The notes under the pieces: model-generated | Databases searched by the model: none | Seen by the model: only the letters and a program-made list of their open reading frames with translations | What the model was told of the DNA's origin: nothing | Part shown: piece by piece, positions 17,382 through 25,538 of the stretch | Position numbering within the stretch: the stretch's first letter is position 1 | Layout: each line of letters begins with the position of its first letter | Made by a program: the position numbers and the translations under genes | DNA from: Caldilineaceae bacterium | GTDB taxonomy: Bacteria; Chloroflexota; Anaerolineae; Caldilineales; Caldilineaceae | Direction: 5' to 3' | Assembly (NCBI GenBank): GCA_026645575.1 | Contig: JAPKMW010000028.1 | Location: forward strand, 1 to 64,000 | DNA length: 64,000 nt

Positions 17382-17771
17382 TCAATCCACAGGTGGATGC
17401 CAGCCAGCCTTTACCCACCATCCGCGTGCCTCGACTAAGAACGCATTGTTTAATTTTAGTGCATAAACGGTGGCGCGCCCGATGGGCGTCAGCCCCAAAA
17501 TATGTGTTCCAGTCTGGCTCCATGTAAAATGTTCAGACCAACTTTGCTGACGTGGGTGAAAGAGAGGGACAGTCAAGCCAGTCAGCAGATCAACGGCGTG
17601 GGTGCGTGTACCTTTGTGACTGTTACAAAGATCGCAAGCCAACCAAAGGTTTTCAATTTCGGAACCGCCACCTGCGGCAATGGGGATAATGTGTTCGACA
17701 TGCAGCAATTTAGCGGTAAAGATCCGCGATGTCAGACAATAACCACAGCGGGTTAATGTCTGATCAACCAC
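17382..17771 (-). CDS. HNH endonuclease
   Basis: A 129-residue HNH protein. The zinc knuckle cysteines are CGYC (residues 9-12) and CDLC (around 46-49); the catalytic part is HVEHIIPIAAGG, then ENLWLACDLCNSHKG. The C-terminal half (WSEHFTWSQTGTHILGLTPIGRATVYAL) is the tail typical of stand-alone HNH proteins in cyanobacteria and Chloroflexi. It starts at GTG 17771, six bases after the permease stop, with AAGGGATG overlapping that stop. It may be a homing-type or restriction-like nuclease; no methylase is nearby. Confidence 0.88.
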   Translation of the reverse strand: MVDQTLTRCGYCLTSRIFTAKLLHVEHIIPIAAGGGSEIENLWLACDLCNSHKGTRTHAVDLLTGLTVPLFHPRQQSWSEHFTWSQTGTHILGLTPIGRATVYALKLNNAFLVEARGWWVKAGWHPPVD

Positions 17772-17777
17772 CCATAC

Positions 17778-18686
17778 TCATCCCTTCAACCCACCAATCG
17801 TGATCCCTCGCACAAAATACTTCTGTAACAACAGAAAACTAAACAATGCTGGGCCAAAAGCCAACACGGCCATCGCCATACGTGCCGACTGCGCCGGAAT
17901 GGGGACACCAGTGGTTTGCGGATTGGAGGCCAGGAAGTTGATGTTCGCCATCAAGACATAGAGCAGATATTGGAGCGGATAGAGCGACGCCGTGTTGACA
18001 AAGAGCAGCGCCAGAAACCAGTCATTCCAATAGCGCAGAATAAAGAATAGCCCAATCGTCGCCAGCACCGGCTTAGAGAGCGGCAGCACAATCTGAAAGA
18101 AGATACGCCATTCACCGGCGCCGTCAATGCGGGCGGCGTCGAGCAACTCTACCGGCAACTGGGCAAAGGAGGTGCGCAGGATCAACACATACCAGGCCGT
18201 CACCAGATAGGGGAGGATGAGTACCAAAATGTTATCTTTCAAGCCTAGGTAGCGCGTCACCAGGATATAAAAGGGCACCATGCCACCATTGAAGAGCAAG
18301 GTAAAGAAGACATAGAACGAGAGTACGCCGCTAAATTTGTAATCCTTGCGCGAAATAGCATAACCCAGGAGCGCACAGAGCAACAGGCCGATCACCGTGC
18401 CGATAGCCGTCACAAAAATCGTGACCCCATAGGCGCGCAAAATCTGGCCCGGCTGTTGCAGAATATACTCGTAGGCAAAGGTGGTAAAACCGATGGGCCA
18501 GAGACTGTACCCCTGGCGCGCCACCATACGCTCATCCGAAAGCGAGATCGAAATCACCAGGATCATGGGGATGATACAGGCTAACCCAATCAAGGTCAGG
18601 GTCAGATGAACCAGTAATTTGCTCCACGAAAAGGGACGGCGTCTACCCGCAGGGAGCGAGCCGGCGGTTTGTGTAAAGGTTGCCAA
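17778..18686 (-). CDS. Carbohydrate ABC transporter permease, LplC/MalG-type
   Basis: A 302-residue permease with about six hydrophobic segments. The EAA loop appears as LLDAARIDGAGEWRIFF near residue 185, and the C-terminus FVRGITIGGLKG is typical of the LplC group. I place the start at TTG 18686 (LATFTQTAG) because AAAGGAAC lies eight bases upstream and the frame above it is inside the other permease gene. It pairs with the LplB-type permease 13 bases upstream. LplBC-type transporters carry complex or acidic oligosaccharides (for example pectin or xylan fragments) in known relatives. Confidence 0.88.
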   Translation of the reverse strand: MATFTQTAGSLPAGRRRPFSWSKLLVHLTLTLIGLACIIPMILVISISLSDERMVARQGYSLWPIGFTTFAYEYILQQPGQILRAYGVTIFVTAIGTVIGLLLCALLGYAISRKDYKFSGVLSFYVFFTLLFNGGMVPFYILVTRYLGLKDNILVLILPYLVTAWYVLILRTSFAQLPVELLDAARIDGAGEWRIFFQIVLPLSKPVLATIGLFFILRYWNDWFLALLFVNTASLYPLQYLLYVLMANINFLASNPQTTGVPIPAQSARMAMAVLAFGPALFSFLLLQKYFVRGITIGGLKG

Positions 18687-18699
18687 AGTGAAGTTCCTT

Positions 18700-19680
18700 T
18701 TAGAACAGTGAATAATCCTGATTGATCCGGCGTACGATCCAATTCGCAGCCACCACCATGACAAAGCCGACAAAGGATTGGTAGAAACCGGCGGCGGCGG
18801 CCATGCTAATATCGCCCAATTCAACCAGAGAGCGGTAGACAAAGGTGTCGATTACGTCGGTGGTGCTATAGAGCATGGGCGTATCGCGCGGGACAAAAAA
18901 GAAGAGGCCAAAGTCGGCGTTAAAGATGCGCCCAATCGAGAGCAACACCAGGATAATGATCAATGGCAACAACATGGGCAACATGATGTAGCGGATCTGC
19001 TGCCATTTGGTCGCGCCGTCGATCTTGGCCGCTTCAAAAAGTTGGGTGTCGATGCCCAAGATGCCGGCGAGATAGACAATACTGCCAAAGCCGACGCCAT
19101 TCCAGAGATTCGCTGCCGTTAAAATCGCTGGCCAATATTCAGGGGCGCGATACCAGGCAATGGTATCGATGCCGAAGAGCTTCAAAAATTTATTGACCAG
19201 CCCCGTGTCGCCGTTGAGAAAGCCAAAGACAAAATAACTGACAATGATCCAGGAGATAAAATGGGGAAAGAAGAGCATGGTCTGATAATATTTGCTCATC
19301 TTGCTGGTGTAGATTTCGTTCATCAGGATGGCAATGGTCAATGACGCCACTGTTCCTGTGAAAATAAACAGACTGTTCATTAACAGCGTATTACGGGTAA
19401 TGCGCCAGGCTTGGTCGGTGCCAAAGAGAAAGCGGAAATTATCCAGGCCCACCCAGACGCTCCCCCAAATACCCTCAGCAAATTTGTAATCCTTAAAGGC
19501 GATCACCAACCCCACCATTGGCAGATAGGCAAAGACAAAGAGCATGATCACGCCCGGTAGCGCCATCATCGTCAGCGCCAGGTTGGTTTCCCAGTTACGC
19601 CGCCTGCCACGCCAACCGGCTTTGATTGGTTTTGAGGATTGGGTAATGGCGCCAGGCGCCGGTTGCGTTTGTACAGTCAT
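18700..19680 (-). CDS. Carbohydrate ABC transporter permease, LplB-type
   Basis: A 326-residue permease with a basic N-terminus (RGRRRNWETNLAL) and about six transmembrane segments. The EAA loop LFEAAKIDGATKWQQIR is near residue 205. The GLVIAFKDYKFAEGIWGS segment after the first helix is characteristic of LplB/YtcP-type subunits. The ATG at 19680 follows the upstream PPK2 stop by four bases. As with the other pair, no substrate-binding protein or ATPase gene is close; the ATPase may be a shared MsmX-like one. Confidence 0.88.
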   Translation of the reverse strand: MTVQTQPAPGAITQSSKPIKAGWRGRRRNWETNLALTMMALPGVIMLFVFAYLPMVGLVIAFKDYKFAEGIWGSVWVGLDNFRFLFGTDQAWRITRNTLLMNSLFIFTGTVASLTIAILMNEIYTSKMSKYYQTMLFFPHFISWIIVSYFVFGFLNGDTGLVNKFLKLFGIDTIAWYRAPEYWPAILTAANLWNGVGFGSIVYLAGILGIDTQLFEAAKIDGATKWQQIRYIMLPMLLPLIIILVLLSIGRIFNADFGLFFFVPRDTPMLYSTTDVIDTFVYRSLVELGDISMAAAAGFYQSFVGFVMVVAANWIVRRINQDYSLF

Positions 19681-19684
19681 TGGT

Positions 19685-20509
19685 TTACTCACTTCCATCC
19701 AGGGCAATCCCCAAGGCTTTGGCCTCAGTTTTTGCCCACTCCGGTACGGGAATCGTTGCGGCCAGCGGTGGTAAATTGTGGCGTTGGTCCGGCGAGGCAT
19801 CGACCTGCAGTTCCCGGCTCAACCGGTCGGCCACCGTTTGCAACACCTGCACCCGTGCAAAGTATTTATCATTGCCGGCAATAATCGTCCAAGGCGCGTG
19901 GGCGGTGGTAGTCTTGATTAACATCTCTTCGACGGCTTGCTCATAGCGATCCCACTTTTCCCGGTTGCGCCAATCTTCTTCGGTCAACTTCCAGCTTTTG
20001 TTCGGTGAATTTTCCCGCTCCTGGAAACGCGCTAACTGTTCTTCCTTGCTCACGTGCATCCAGAATTTCATCACAATCGCGCCAAAATCGACCAGTTGCT
20101 GCTCAAATTCACGAATCTCTTGATAGGCCCGTTGCCATTCCGCCGTGGTGCAAAAGCCCTCAACGCGCTCCACCAGCACCCGACCATACCAACTGCGGTC
20201 AAAGATCGCCAGCACCCCCCGTTCCGGCAAGCGCCGCCAGAAACGCCAGAGGTAATGTTTTTCCGCATCATCCCCTTTGGGTGCAGCAATCGGGTAGACG
20301 ATATAGCCGCGCGGATCCAGGCGTTCAGTTAACCGGTTGATAGCACCCCCTTTGCCGGCGGCATCCCACCCTTCAAAGACAGCTACGGCGGGGCGCTGGC
20401 GTTGGTGCAAGTAGTAGCCGAGAATGCGCAATTGGGTCTGGTAGGCGTCCAGTTGCTTTTTGTATTCCGCTTTAGGCAACTTTTGGGAGAGATCGATCAT
20501 TTCAAGCAT
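19685..20509 (-). CDS. Polyphosphate kinase 2 (PPK2) family protein
   Basis: A 274-residue PPK2. The Walker A loop is GWDAAGKG near residue 51, the lid and Walker B region is FDRSWYGRVLVERVEG near 107, and the LDPRGYIVYPIAAPKGDD segment matches the family. PPK2 enzymes transfer phosphate between polyphosphate and nucleoside mono- or diphosphates. Which class cannot be fixed by eye. The ATG at 20509 overlaps the end of the other PPK2 gene by eight bases, so they are translated together. Identity between the two looks moderate, in keeping with an old duplication. Confidence 0.9.
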   Translation of the reverse strand: MLEMIDLSQKLPKAEYKKQLDAYQTQLRILGYYLHQRQRPAVAVFEGWDAAGKGGAINRLTERLDPRGYIVYPIAAPKGDDAEKHYLWRFWRRLPERGVLAIFDRSWYGRVLVERVEGFCTTAEWQRAYQEIREFEQQLVDFGAIVMKFWMHVSKEEQLARFQERENSPNKSWKLTEEDWRNREKWDRYEQAVEEMLIKTTTAHAPWTIIAGNDKYFARVQVLQTVADRLSRELQVDASPDQRHNLPPLAATIPVPEWAKTEAKALGIALDGSE

Positions 20510-21464
20510 GGTCCGCCCTACTTTCTGCAATACCCATCGCTGGCGCCAGTGGCGCTTTTTGTTTCTTCCTGGCCTTCTTGTGCGCCTTTTTATCGGCGGC
20601 TTTCGTCTTTTTATCCTTTTTCTCTTTTTTGGTCTTTTTCTCTGCCTTTTCCTCTGCCTTTTGCGCTTTCTCTTTCTTCGCCTTTGTTTTCTTCTTCGGT
20701 TCTGCCGCAGCAGTTTCCTGCCCCACTTCGGCTAAATCCGGCCAATGCATCGGTTCGACGCCCAGGCCCTCTTCCAGCCGTTCAATCAAGGTGCGAAAGA
20801 CTTGATAGGTGCGGTAGTTTGGATCAGTAGCCGGGATCACCGTCCACGGCGCAACCCATGTATGGGTACTCGCCAACATATCACGCACGGCGGCCAGATA
20901 CTCGTCATATTTGCGATGGTGTTCCCAATCTTCGGCGGCCACATGCCAGGCCCGTTCCGGTTGTTGGGAGAGATAGAGAAAACGGCGCAGTTGCTCGGCT
21001 TTGCTAATGTGCAGCCAGAACTTGACGAAGATGGTCTGATCATCAGCCAGCGTGCGTTCAAAGGCGTTGATCTCTTCATAGGCGCGAATCCATTCGGGAA
21101 TTGGCGTCAACCCTTCCACCCGTTCCACCAAGACGCGGCCATACCAACTGCGGTCAAAGATCGCAATCTGTCCATGACGCGGAATCTGCATCCAAAAGCG
21201 CCAGAGCCAGGGTTTCTGCTGTTCATGGGTGCGGGGGGCATTGGTCGGCAACACTTTGAAGCCGCGTGGATCTAAAGGCTCGGTCAGTTTCCGAATGGTT
21301 GTCCCTTTGCCGGCCGCATCCCACCCTTCAAAGACAATAATAACAGGCCGTTTTTGTTCATAGATCAGCCGCTCTAACGTCAGCAACCGCTGCATTTGCA
21401 TTGGATGGATCTGTTGATAGGCTTTTTTCGCCAAGGTCAGGGTCAAATCCGCTTGTTCCAACAT
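20502..21464 (-). CDS. PPK2 family protein with lysine-rich C-terminal tail
   Basis: A 320-residue PPK2: Walker A GWDAAGKG (47-54), LDPRGFKVLPTNAPRTHEQ (64-82), and FDRSWYGRVLVERVEG (103-118). The catalytic domain ends near residue 240. Then comes a tail in which residues 257-303 hold 25 lysines in 47 positions with Ala and Glu, absent from the partner gene. Such a tail could bind polyphosphate by charge or anchor the enzyme to nucleic acid or granules; this is inference. The start at 21464 follows the methyltransferase stop by four bases. Confidence 0.9.
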   Translation of the reverse strand: MLEQADLTLTLAKKAYQQIHPMQMQRLLTLERLIYEQKRPVIIVFEGWDAAGKGTTIRKLTEPLDPRGFKVLPTNAPRTHEQQKPWLWRFWMQIPRHGQIAIFDRSWYGRVLVERVEGLTPIPEWIRAYEEINAFERTLADDQTIFVKFWLHISKAEQLRRFLYLSQQPERAWHVAAEDWEHHRKYDEYLAAVRDMLASTHTWVAPWTVIPATDPNYRTYQVFRTLIERLEEGLGVEPMHWPDLAEVGQETAAAEPKKKTKAKKEKAQKAEEKAEKKTKKEKKDKKTKAADKKAHKKARKKQKAPLAPAMGIAESRADHA

Positions 21465-21468
21465 TGGG

Positions 21469-22302
21469 TTACACCCCCTCTTTCGTTGCGATAAAGAGGC
21501 CAGTCGCTTTTTGAATGGGGAAGACCCCGCCACGTTGCGCTACCTGGGCGGTTGTATAGGCCGTGAAGGCGGCTTGCGCCGCCGCAGGGTCGCTGAATTG
21601 GGCGCCAGTGAAGGTCATCATCGAAAAGACATAATCGACCAAAGCGTTGGCGTCAGTGACAGCTAAGCCATCCTCATAGCGCCGTAATTCCACCGTTGCA
21701 AACCAGGATGATAGATGATCTACGCCGTTTTCCAGCGAGAAAAAGCGTTCCGGCGGCGCGGTTGTTGCCATGTAGTCTAGGGTTGGGTCAAACCCCTGGA
21801 TCAAGGTGCGCAGTTCTGCCATGTGCGCCTTGCCATTGGTGGCGGCATAGAGCCGACCGCCGGGTTTCAGCACTCGCCGAATCTCACGCAACGCCTGTGG
21901 CAGATCCGGTACATGATAAAGCATGTGGTTGGCAATGACCACGTCAAAAGCGCCATCGGCAAAGTGGAGCGACTGAGCATCCATCTGGGCAAACTGAAAC
22001 GGATGCATCGTGGCGGCAAGGTTCTGCTGGGCCTGGGCGATCATCCCGGCGGATTGATCGGTCAAGGTAATCTGCCAGCCGATAGGGATACGGTCGGCAT
22101 TTTCGGCCCATAGACTGGCCGGCCCACAGCCCACCTCCAGCAAATGCGCTGCCGGCGGTGCCTCGATCTGATCCAGCACCCAGCGCGGCCAGCCGTAGTG
22201 GTTGGTGCTAAAGCGGACATGGAGCCGAATACGCGCGTCAAGATTGGCGCTGGTGCGATATTGCGCTTGGACGACTTGTGTTTCATTGCCGGCGTTGGTC
22301 AT
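21469..22302 (-). CDS. Class I SAM-dependent methyltransferase
   Basis: A 277-residue methyltransferase. Motif I is LLEVGCGPASLW near residue 54, the acidic residue follows in ITLTDQS, motif II/III region is DVVIANHMLYHVPD and LKPGGRLYAAT. The pattern is the Methyltransf_11 type (UbiE/SmtA-like). The acceptor is unknown. It has a good ribosome site (CAGGAGAAACGC) and heads the run with both PPK2 genes, though a functional link is not obvious. Confidence 0.88.
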   Translation of the reverse strand: MTNAGNETQVVQAQYRTSANLDARIRLHVRFSTNHYGWPRWVLDQIEAPPAAHLLEVGCGPASLWAENADRIPIGWQITLTDQSAGMIAQAQQNLAATMHPFQFAQMDAQSLHFADGAFDVVIANHMLYHVPDLPQALREIRRVLKPGGRLYAATNGKAHMAELRTLIQGFDPTLDYMATTAPPERFFSLENGVDHLSSWFATVELRRYEDGLAVTDANALVDYVFSMMTFTGAQFSDPAAAQAAFTAYTTAQVAQRGGVFPIQKATGLFIATKEGV

Positions 22303-22323
22303 GCGTTTCTCCTGTCGAGCCGA

Positions 22324-22440
22324 GGGTTCATACGGTTATGAATTAAATTCGGTAATTTTCGTAGGGGCATCCGCTTGCCGGTGCCCCGTGGGCGACCGCA
22401 AGGGTACACCTTTACCGAAATAAATAACCTTCATAAACCC
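22324..22440. repeat. Imperfect inverted repeat upstream of the methyltransferase
   Basis: Words around GGGTTCATACGGTTAT and ATTCGGTAA at 22324-22355 pair imperfectly with TTACCGAAAT and CCTTCATAAACCC at 22412-22440. A small G/C-rich hairpin (GGGGCA / TGCCCC) lies inside. It fills the gap between the aldo/keto reductase end and the methyltransferase start. Confidence 0.45.
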
Positions 22441-22481
22441 CCGGCTACCATCCGTCGTCGCTACGCGACTGGTTTACTGCG

Positions 22482-23441
22482 CTAGGTTGTCGGCGCCGGG
22501 GCATCGGCTTCAATCAAGCCAGCGGCGCGTAAATCTTGCCACAGTTCAACTGGGATCGACGCGCTGAGGGCGGTCACATTAGCATCCACTTCTGCCGGTT
22601 TGACCGCGCCCACCACCAATGAAGTGATGGTCGGATGGGCGCGAGCAAAGTGAAGGGCGGCGCGGTTGAGCGGCACGCCATGCCGTTCACAGATGGCGTT
22701 GATCTTGCGCGCCTTTTCCAGCACGGCGGCGGGGGCGTTGGCATAGTTGTACTGGGCCGTTGCACTGGGGCCGGTGGCGAGGATGCCGCTGTTGTAGACG
22801 CCGCCCAAGAAAATGCCGATGCCTTTTTCCTTGCATAGTTTCAAAAAGCCCAGCGAAGTCTGTTCCAAGAGCGTGTAGCGCCCGGCTAGCAAGAAGACAT
22901 CAGGATCAGCCTGCTGGGCAAAGCGTTGCTCCATCTGCCACTGGTTCATGCCGGCGCCAATGGCCTTAATTACCCCTTGGCGACGCAGATCCCGCAAGGC
23001 TGGGAACGCGCCGTCCAGCGCGTCTTGCTCATGGTCAACCGTATCAGCATCGGGGTCGTGAACCAGAACAATCTCGACATGGTCGGTGTTTAGGCGCTTG
23101 AGGCTGCCTTCAAAGCTGCGCATCACGCCGTCGTAGGAGAAATCGTAGACAAAGGCGCTGCGGTCGGCGTTGAGAACCCGGCCAATCTTGGTGCAGATGA
23201 CATAGCTATTGCGTGGCACGCCCCGCAGCGCACGCCCAATGCGCAGTTCGCTCTCGCCGCGGCCATAGAGCGGCGCCGAGTCAAAGAGGCGAATGCCCTT
23301 CTCGTAAGCGTGCTGAATGGTCGCTTCGGCATCGGCGGCGGAGACGGTGTTCACGTTGCCAATGGGCGCCGTGCCAAAGCCGAGATTAGTCACTTGTAAT
23401 GAATTTTTGCCCCCTAAGGGGACGGTGGAGATGGCTGGCAT
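22482..23441 (-). CDS. Aldo/keto reductase, D-threo-aldose / L-fucose dehydrogenase-like
   Basis: A 319-residue aldo/keto reductase. Asp and Tyr are in LFDSAPLYGRGESE, Lys in VICTKIGR, His in IVLVHDPDAD. The GFGTAPIGN start, the LFDSAPLYG form and the GAGMNQWQM segment resemble the D-threo-aldose 1-dehydrogenase / pyridoxal 4-dehydrogenase subgroup, which oxidises L-fucose or D-arabinose to lactones with NAD(P). With the FAH-family hydrolase, epimerase and sulfatase nearby this hints at deoxy-sugar catabolism. AGGA lies ten bases before the ATG. Confidence 0.85.
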   Translation of the reverse strand: MPAISTVPLGGKNSLQVTNLGFGTAPIGNVNTVSAADAEATIQHAYEKGIRLFDSAPLYGRGESELRIGRALRGVPRNSYVICTKIGRVLNADRSAFVYDFSYDGVMRSFEGSLKRLNTDHVEIVLVHDPDADTVDHEQDALDGAFPALRDLRRQGVIKAIGAGMNQWQMEQRFAQQADPDVFLLAGRYTLLEQTSLGFLKLCKEKGIGIFLGGVYNSGILATGPSATAQYNYANAPAAVLEKARKINAICERHGVPLNRAALHFARAHPTITSLVVGAVKPAEVDANVTALSASIPVELWQDLRAAGLIEADAPAPTT

Positions 23442-23453
23442 AGTTGTTTTATC

Positions 23454-23801
23454 CTACTTTTCGTAAAGTGCAGACGCAAGCTGCGCTTTTAGCATCATCA
23501 TGATGTGTTCGATCTTTTCAATCTCGTCTAATTCACGCTCTTCGTCCAGGCTTACCCGACCAGCCGCATTTAGCGCCAGGAGATGGCGTAAGCGCCCCTG
23601 TGCGCGTTGGCTAACGTGATAATGGAAAACTGCATCTGGTGAAGGATTGCCGGATAGAAACGCAATAATTTCGGCAACCGTTATCGCAGCAGGAGTTTTG
23701 AAGGTGACTAAGCTAAGTTCCAGGATCGGAGGCAGCCATTGGCGAATTGGCTCCAGACGGTTTGCCAAATTATCGGGAAGCTGTATGGTAAATTCAACCA
23801 T
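23454..23801 (-). CDS. Small conserved hypothetical protein (MVEFTIQLPDNLA family)
   Basis: A 115-residue acidic protein with start at 23801 after AAGGATACC. The N-terminus (VEFTIQLPDNLANRLEPI) looks like a ribbon-helix-helix or antitoxin-like beginning, then comes a hydrophobic middle and a Glu-rich helix (LDEERELDEIEKIEHIMMML). Its position behind DUF2442 and DUF4160 suggests it belongs to the same small module or is an orphan antitoxin. I cannot prove DNA binding from the sequence. Confidence 0.6.
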   Translation of the reverse strand: MVEFTIQLPDNLANRLEPIRQWLPPILELSLVTFKTPAAITVAEIIAFLSGNPSPDAVFHYHVSQRAQGRLRHLLALNAAGRVSLDEERELDEIEKIEHIMMMLKAQLASALYEK

Positions 23802-23829
23802 CGTTGGTATCCTTGACACATAGTTATGA

Positions 23830-24099
23830 TCAAGCTAGGGCCAGTACCGGCAGAGGTTCCTCCGTGACAATACTATACAAAACATCCGGGTCTAAATCAG
23901 CGTCATTCGGCCAGTAAATCGTTCCTAATTCTGGGTGGACACGAACTTGGGCAAAGTAGGCCGGATCGGATAACTGCGCAAAAACCCCGCGAAATTCAAT
24001 TAATTCAGCCAGGTTTACCTTTCCTTCAGCCCCATCCTCAAAGCGTAGATATACCCACTGGTCATGTAGAGGCTTCACATCAATAATATCTTTTAACAT
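23830..24099 (-). CDS. DUF2442 domain protein
   Basis: An 89-residue DUF2442 protein: WVYLRFEDGAEGKVNLAELI near residue 17, then FAQLSDPAYFAQVRVHPELGTIYWPNDADLDPDVLY. Proteins of this family are usually encoded directly after a DUF4160 gene, and such pairs are often listed as putative toxin-antitoxin systems, but activity is not established. Its ATG at 24099 lies four bases downstream of the broken DUF4160 reading frame, as expected for the pair. Confidence 0.85.
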   Translation of the reverse strand: MLKDIIDVKPLHDQWVYLRFEDGAEGKVNLAELIEFRGVFAQLSDPAYFAQVRVHPELGTIYWPNDADLDPDVLYSIVTEEPLPVLALA

Positions 24100-24102
24100 G
24101 GC

Positions 24103-24362
24103 TTACTCCAATGGTGGAATCTTTTTGAGTGGCTTCATCTGGCGCGCTAAGCTCCAGTTGGTTCTCAAATCCACCTGATAGCGACTTGCCCACTCTATCA
24201 CCATTCCCAAAGCGCGTGGGGAAAGATGCCCTTCTAACAGCCGTAATGATTCAATGTCAACGAGCGCTCTCTATCATTATAACGCACATGAAAGTGCGGC
24301 GGTGGATGTTCGTTATAGTTTAGCGAGATAATAATCCCAAAGAAACGGCTAACTTCAGGCAT
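24103..24362 (-). pseudogene. DUF4160 gene with a single-base frameshift
   Basis: Reading from ATG 24362 gives MPEVSRFFGIIISLNYNEHP then PPHFHVRYN, a textbook DUF4160 start. The frame then breaks: near 24262-24272 one base is missing, and the continuation VDIESLRLLEGHLSPRALG and RTNWSLARQMKPLKKIPPLE lies in another frame, ending at 24103. The 260-base length (one short of a multiple of three) agrees with a single deletion. Partner gene DUF2442 follows directly and looks intact. This could be true inactivation, a sequencing error in the AGAGAG run, or, less likely, a programmed shift. Confidence 0.85.
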
Positions 24363-24365
24363 AGT

Positions 24366-25343
24366 CTAATTTTCCAACTGCTTCAAATCAATCAACCCAG
24401 CCTCCAGCAAGCGTCGGAAATGAGCCAGATCATTGCGGATCGCTTCAGCCAGCGGCGTCCAGGGCATCCCGCCGAGGATTTCGCGCAGACCGCCGTCATC
24501 TAGGTCCGAGGGGAAGGGAAGCGGTTTGTTTTCGGCATAGGTGATCTGGGCGCCCGGCGCTTCGGCTTTCAGCAGGCGGACAAATTCGCTCACTTCGACA
24601 ATGTCATTGCGCAGGTTACAGGCCGCCGCGCCTTGATAGCTGGCACGCGCCGTACCGATAAACATCTTGGCAACATCATTGGCATGTTGCAAGCCGACCG
24701 GCCCATCAAAGCGAATGTGGAAGGGCCGCCCGGCCACCGCCGCCAGAATCGCCTTTGCCAGGTCGCTGGTCATGCCCTGGTCGCGCCCGACGCCATAGAC
24801 GATGTAAGGGCGTAGGCCAACGCTACCTATCTGCCAGTCCTGCCAATAGATGCGGGCGGTGCCTTCATTCGCCACTTTGTAGACGCCATAGAGCGTGCGC
24901 GGCAACAGCGCCACATCATCGCTGATCGGCCCTTCCGGGTAATCTTCCGAGGGACCCAGCACTGCTAGTGAACTGGCATAGGATAACCCCTTCACCCCAC
25001 CATAACGCGCCGCCTCAAAGATATTGACCGTGCCGACGACATTGACCTGCGCGCCCAATGACGGATTGGCGCGACAAAATGGCACCTGCAACCCGGCCAG
25101 ATGGATGATATGAGTGACGCCATTCTCCTCTACCACACTGCGCACCGCCTTGAGATCGGTCACATCGAGCTTGACAAATTGGACTTGCGCTAGTTCCTCA
25201 GCGCTCATCACCTGGCGCGGGCGCACCGCCTCCGTCGCCAGATCGGTGCCAATAACAGACACACCTTCTTGTACCAAATTCCGCATCACCCACGAGCCGA
25301 TACAACCCATCGCCCCGGTGATCATAAATGTTTCGTTGGACAT
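24366..25343 (-). CDS. NAD-dependent epimerase/dehydratase
   Basis: A 325-residue extended SDR. Cofactor loop TGAMGCIG (residues 9-16), HLAGLQVPF, and active site YGVYKVANE (Y-x3-K). Length and the RPYIVYGVGRDQGMTSDLAKAIL segment are usual for sugar-nucleotide or sugar epimerases and for dehydrogenases such as D-erythronate dehydrogenase-like enzymes. The substrate is not assigned. TCTGGAGAATG precedes the ATG at 25343. Its stop lies three bases from the DUF4160 start, so the small module may ride on this transcript. Confidence 0.85.
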   Translation of the reverse strand: MSNETFMITGAMGCIGSWVMRNLVQEGVSVIGTDLATEAVRPRQVMSAEELAQVQFVKLDVTDLKAVRSVVEENGVTHIIHLAGLQVPFCRANPSLGAQVNVVGTVNIFEAARYGGVKGLSYASSLAVLGPSEDYPEGPISDDVALLPRTLYGVYKVANEGTARIYWQDWQIGSVGLRPYIVYGVGRDQGMTSDLAKAILAAVAGRPFHIRFDGPVGLQHANDVAKMFIGTARASYQGAAACNLRNDIVEVSEFVRLLKAEAPGAQITYAENKPLPFPSDLDDGGLREILGGMPWTPLAEAIRNDLAHFRRLLEAGLIDLKQLEN

Positions 25344-25409
25344 GATTCATTCTCCAGAAGTAAAGAGATTGAGAGATTCAGCTCACCGGGAACGTAGAAC
25401 TTGCCAACC

Positions 25410-25468
25410 ATCTTCCGGGAAGGTTAAAGCGGACGATCCTGTCAACAGAATCGACCTTCCCGGAAGAT
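25410..25468. repeat. Inverted repeat between epimerase and FAH-family genes
   Basis: Perfect 15-base arms ATCTTCCGGGAAGGT (25410-25424) and its complement (25454-25468), loop 29 bases. The arm is itself partly palindromic (CTTCCGGGAAG). It lies between two minus-strand genes and may end the FAH transcript. Confidence 0.7.
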
Positions 25469-25538
25469 TTGCCGGTCAACCCCGTCGCTTCCAGATGACC
25501 CAATCACCGAATCTCGCAATCCCTTACTCTCGCAATCT

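Noticed and set aside
20560..20720. Phe/Leu-rich plus-strand membrane protein
   Set aside because: It is the complement of the lysine-rich tail of the PPK2 gene; TTT/CTT codons come from AAA/AAG.
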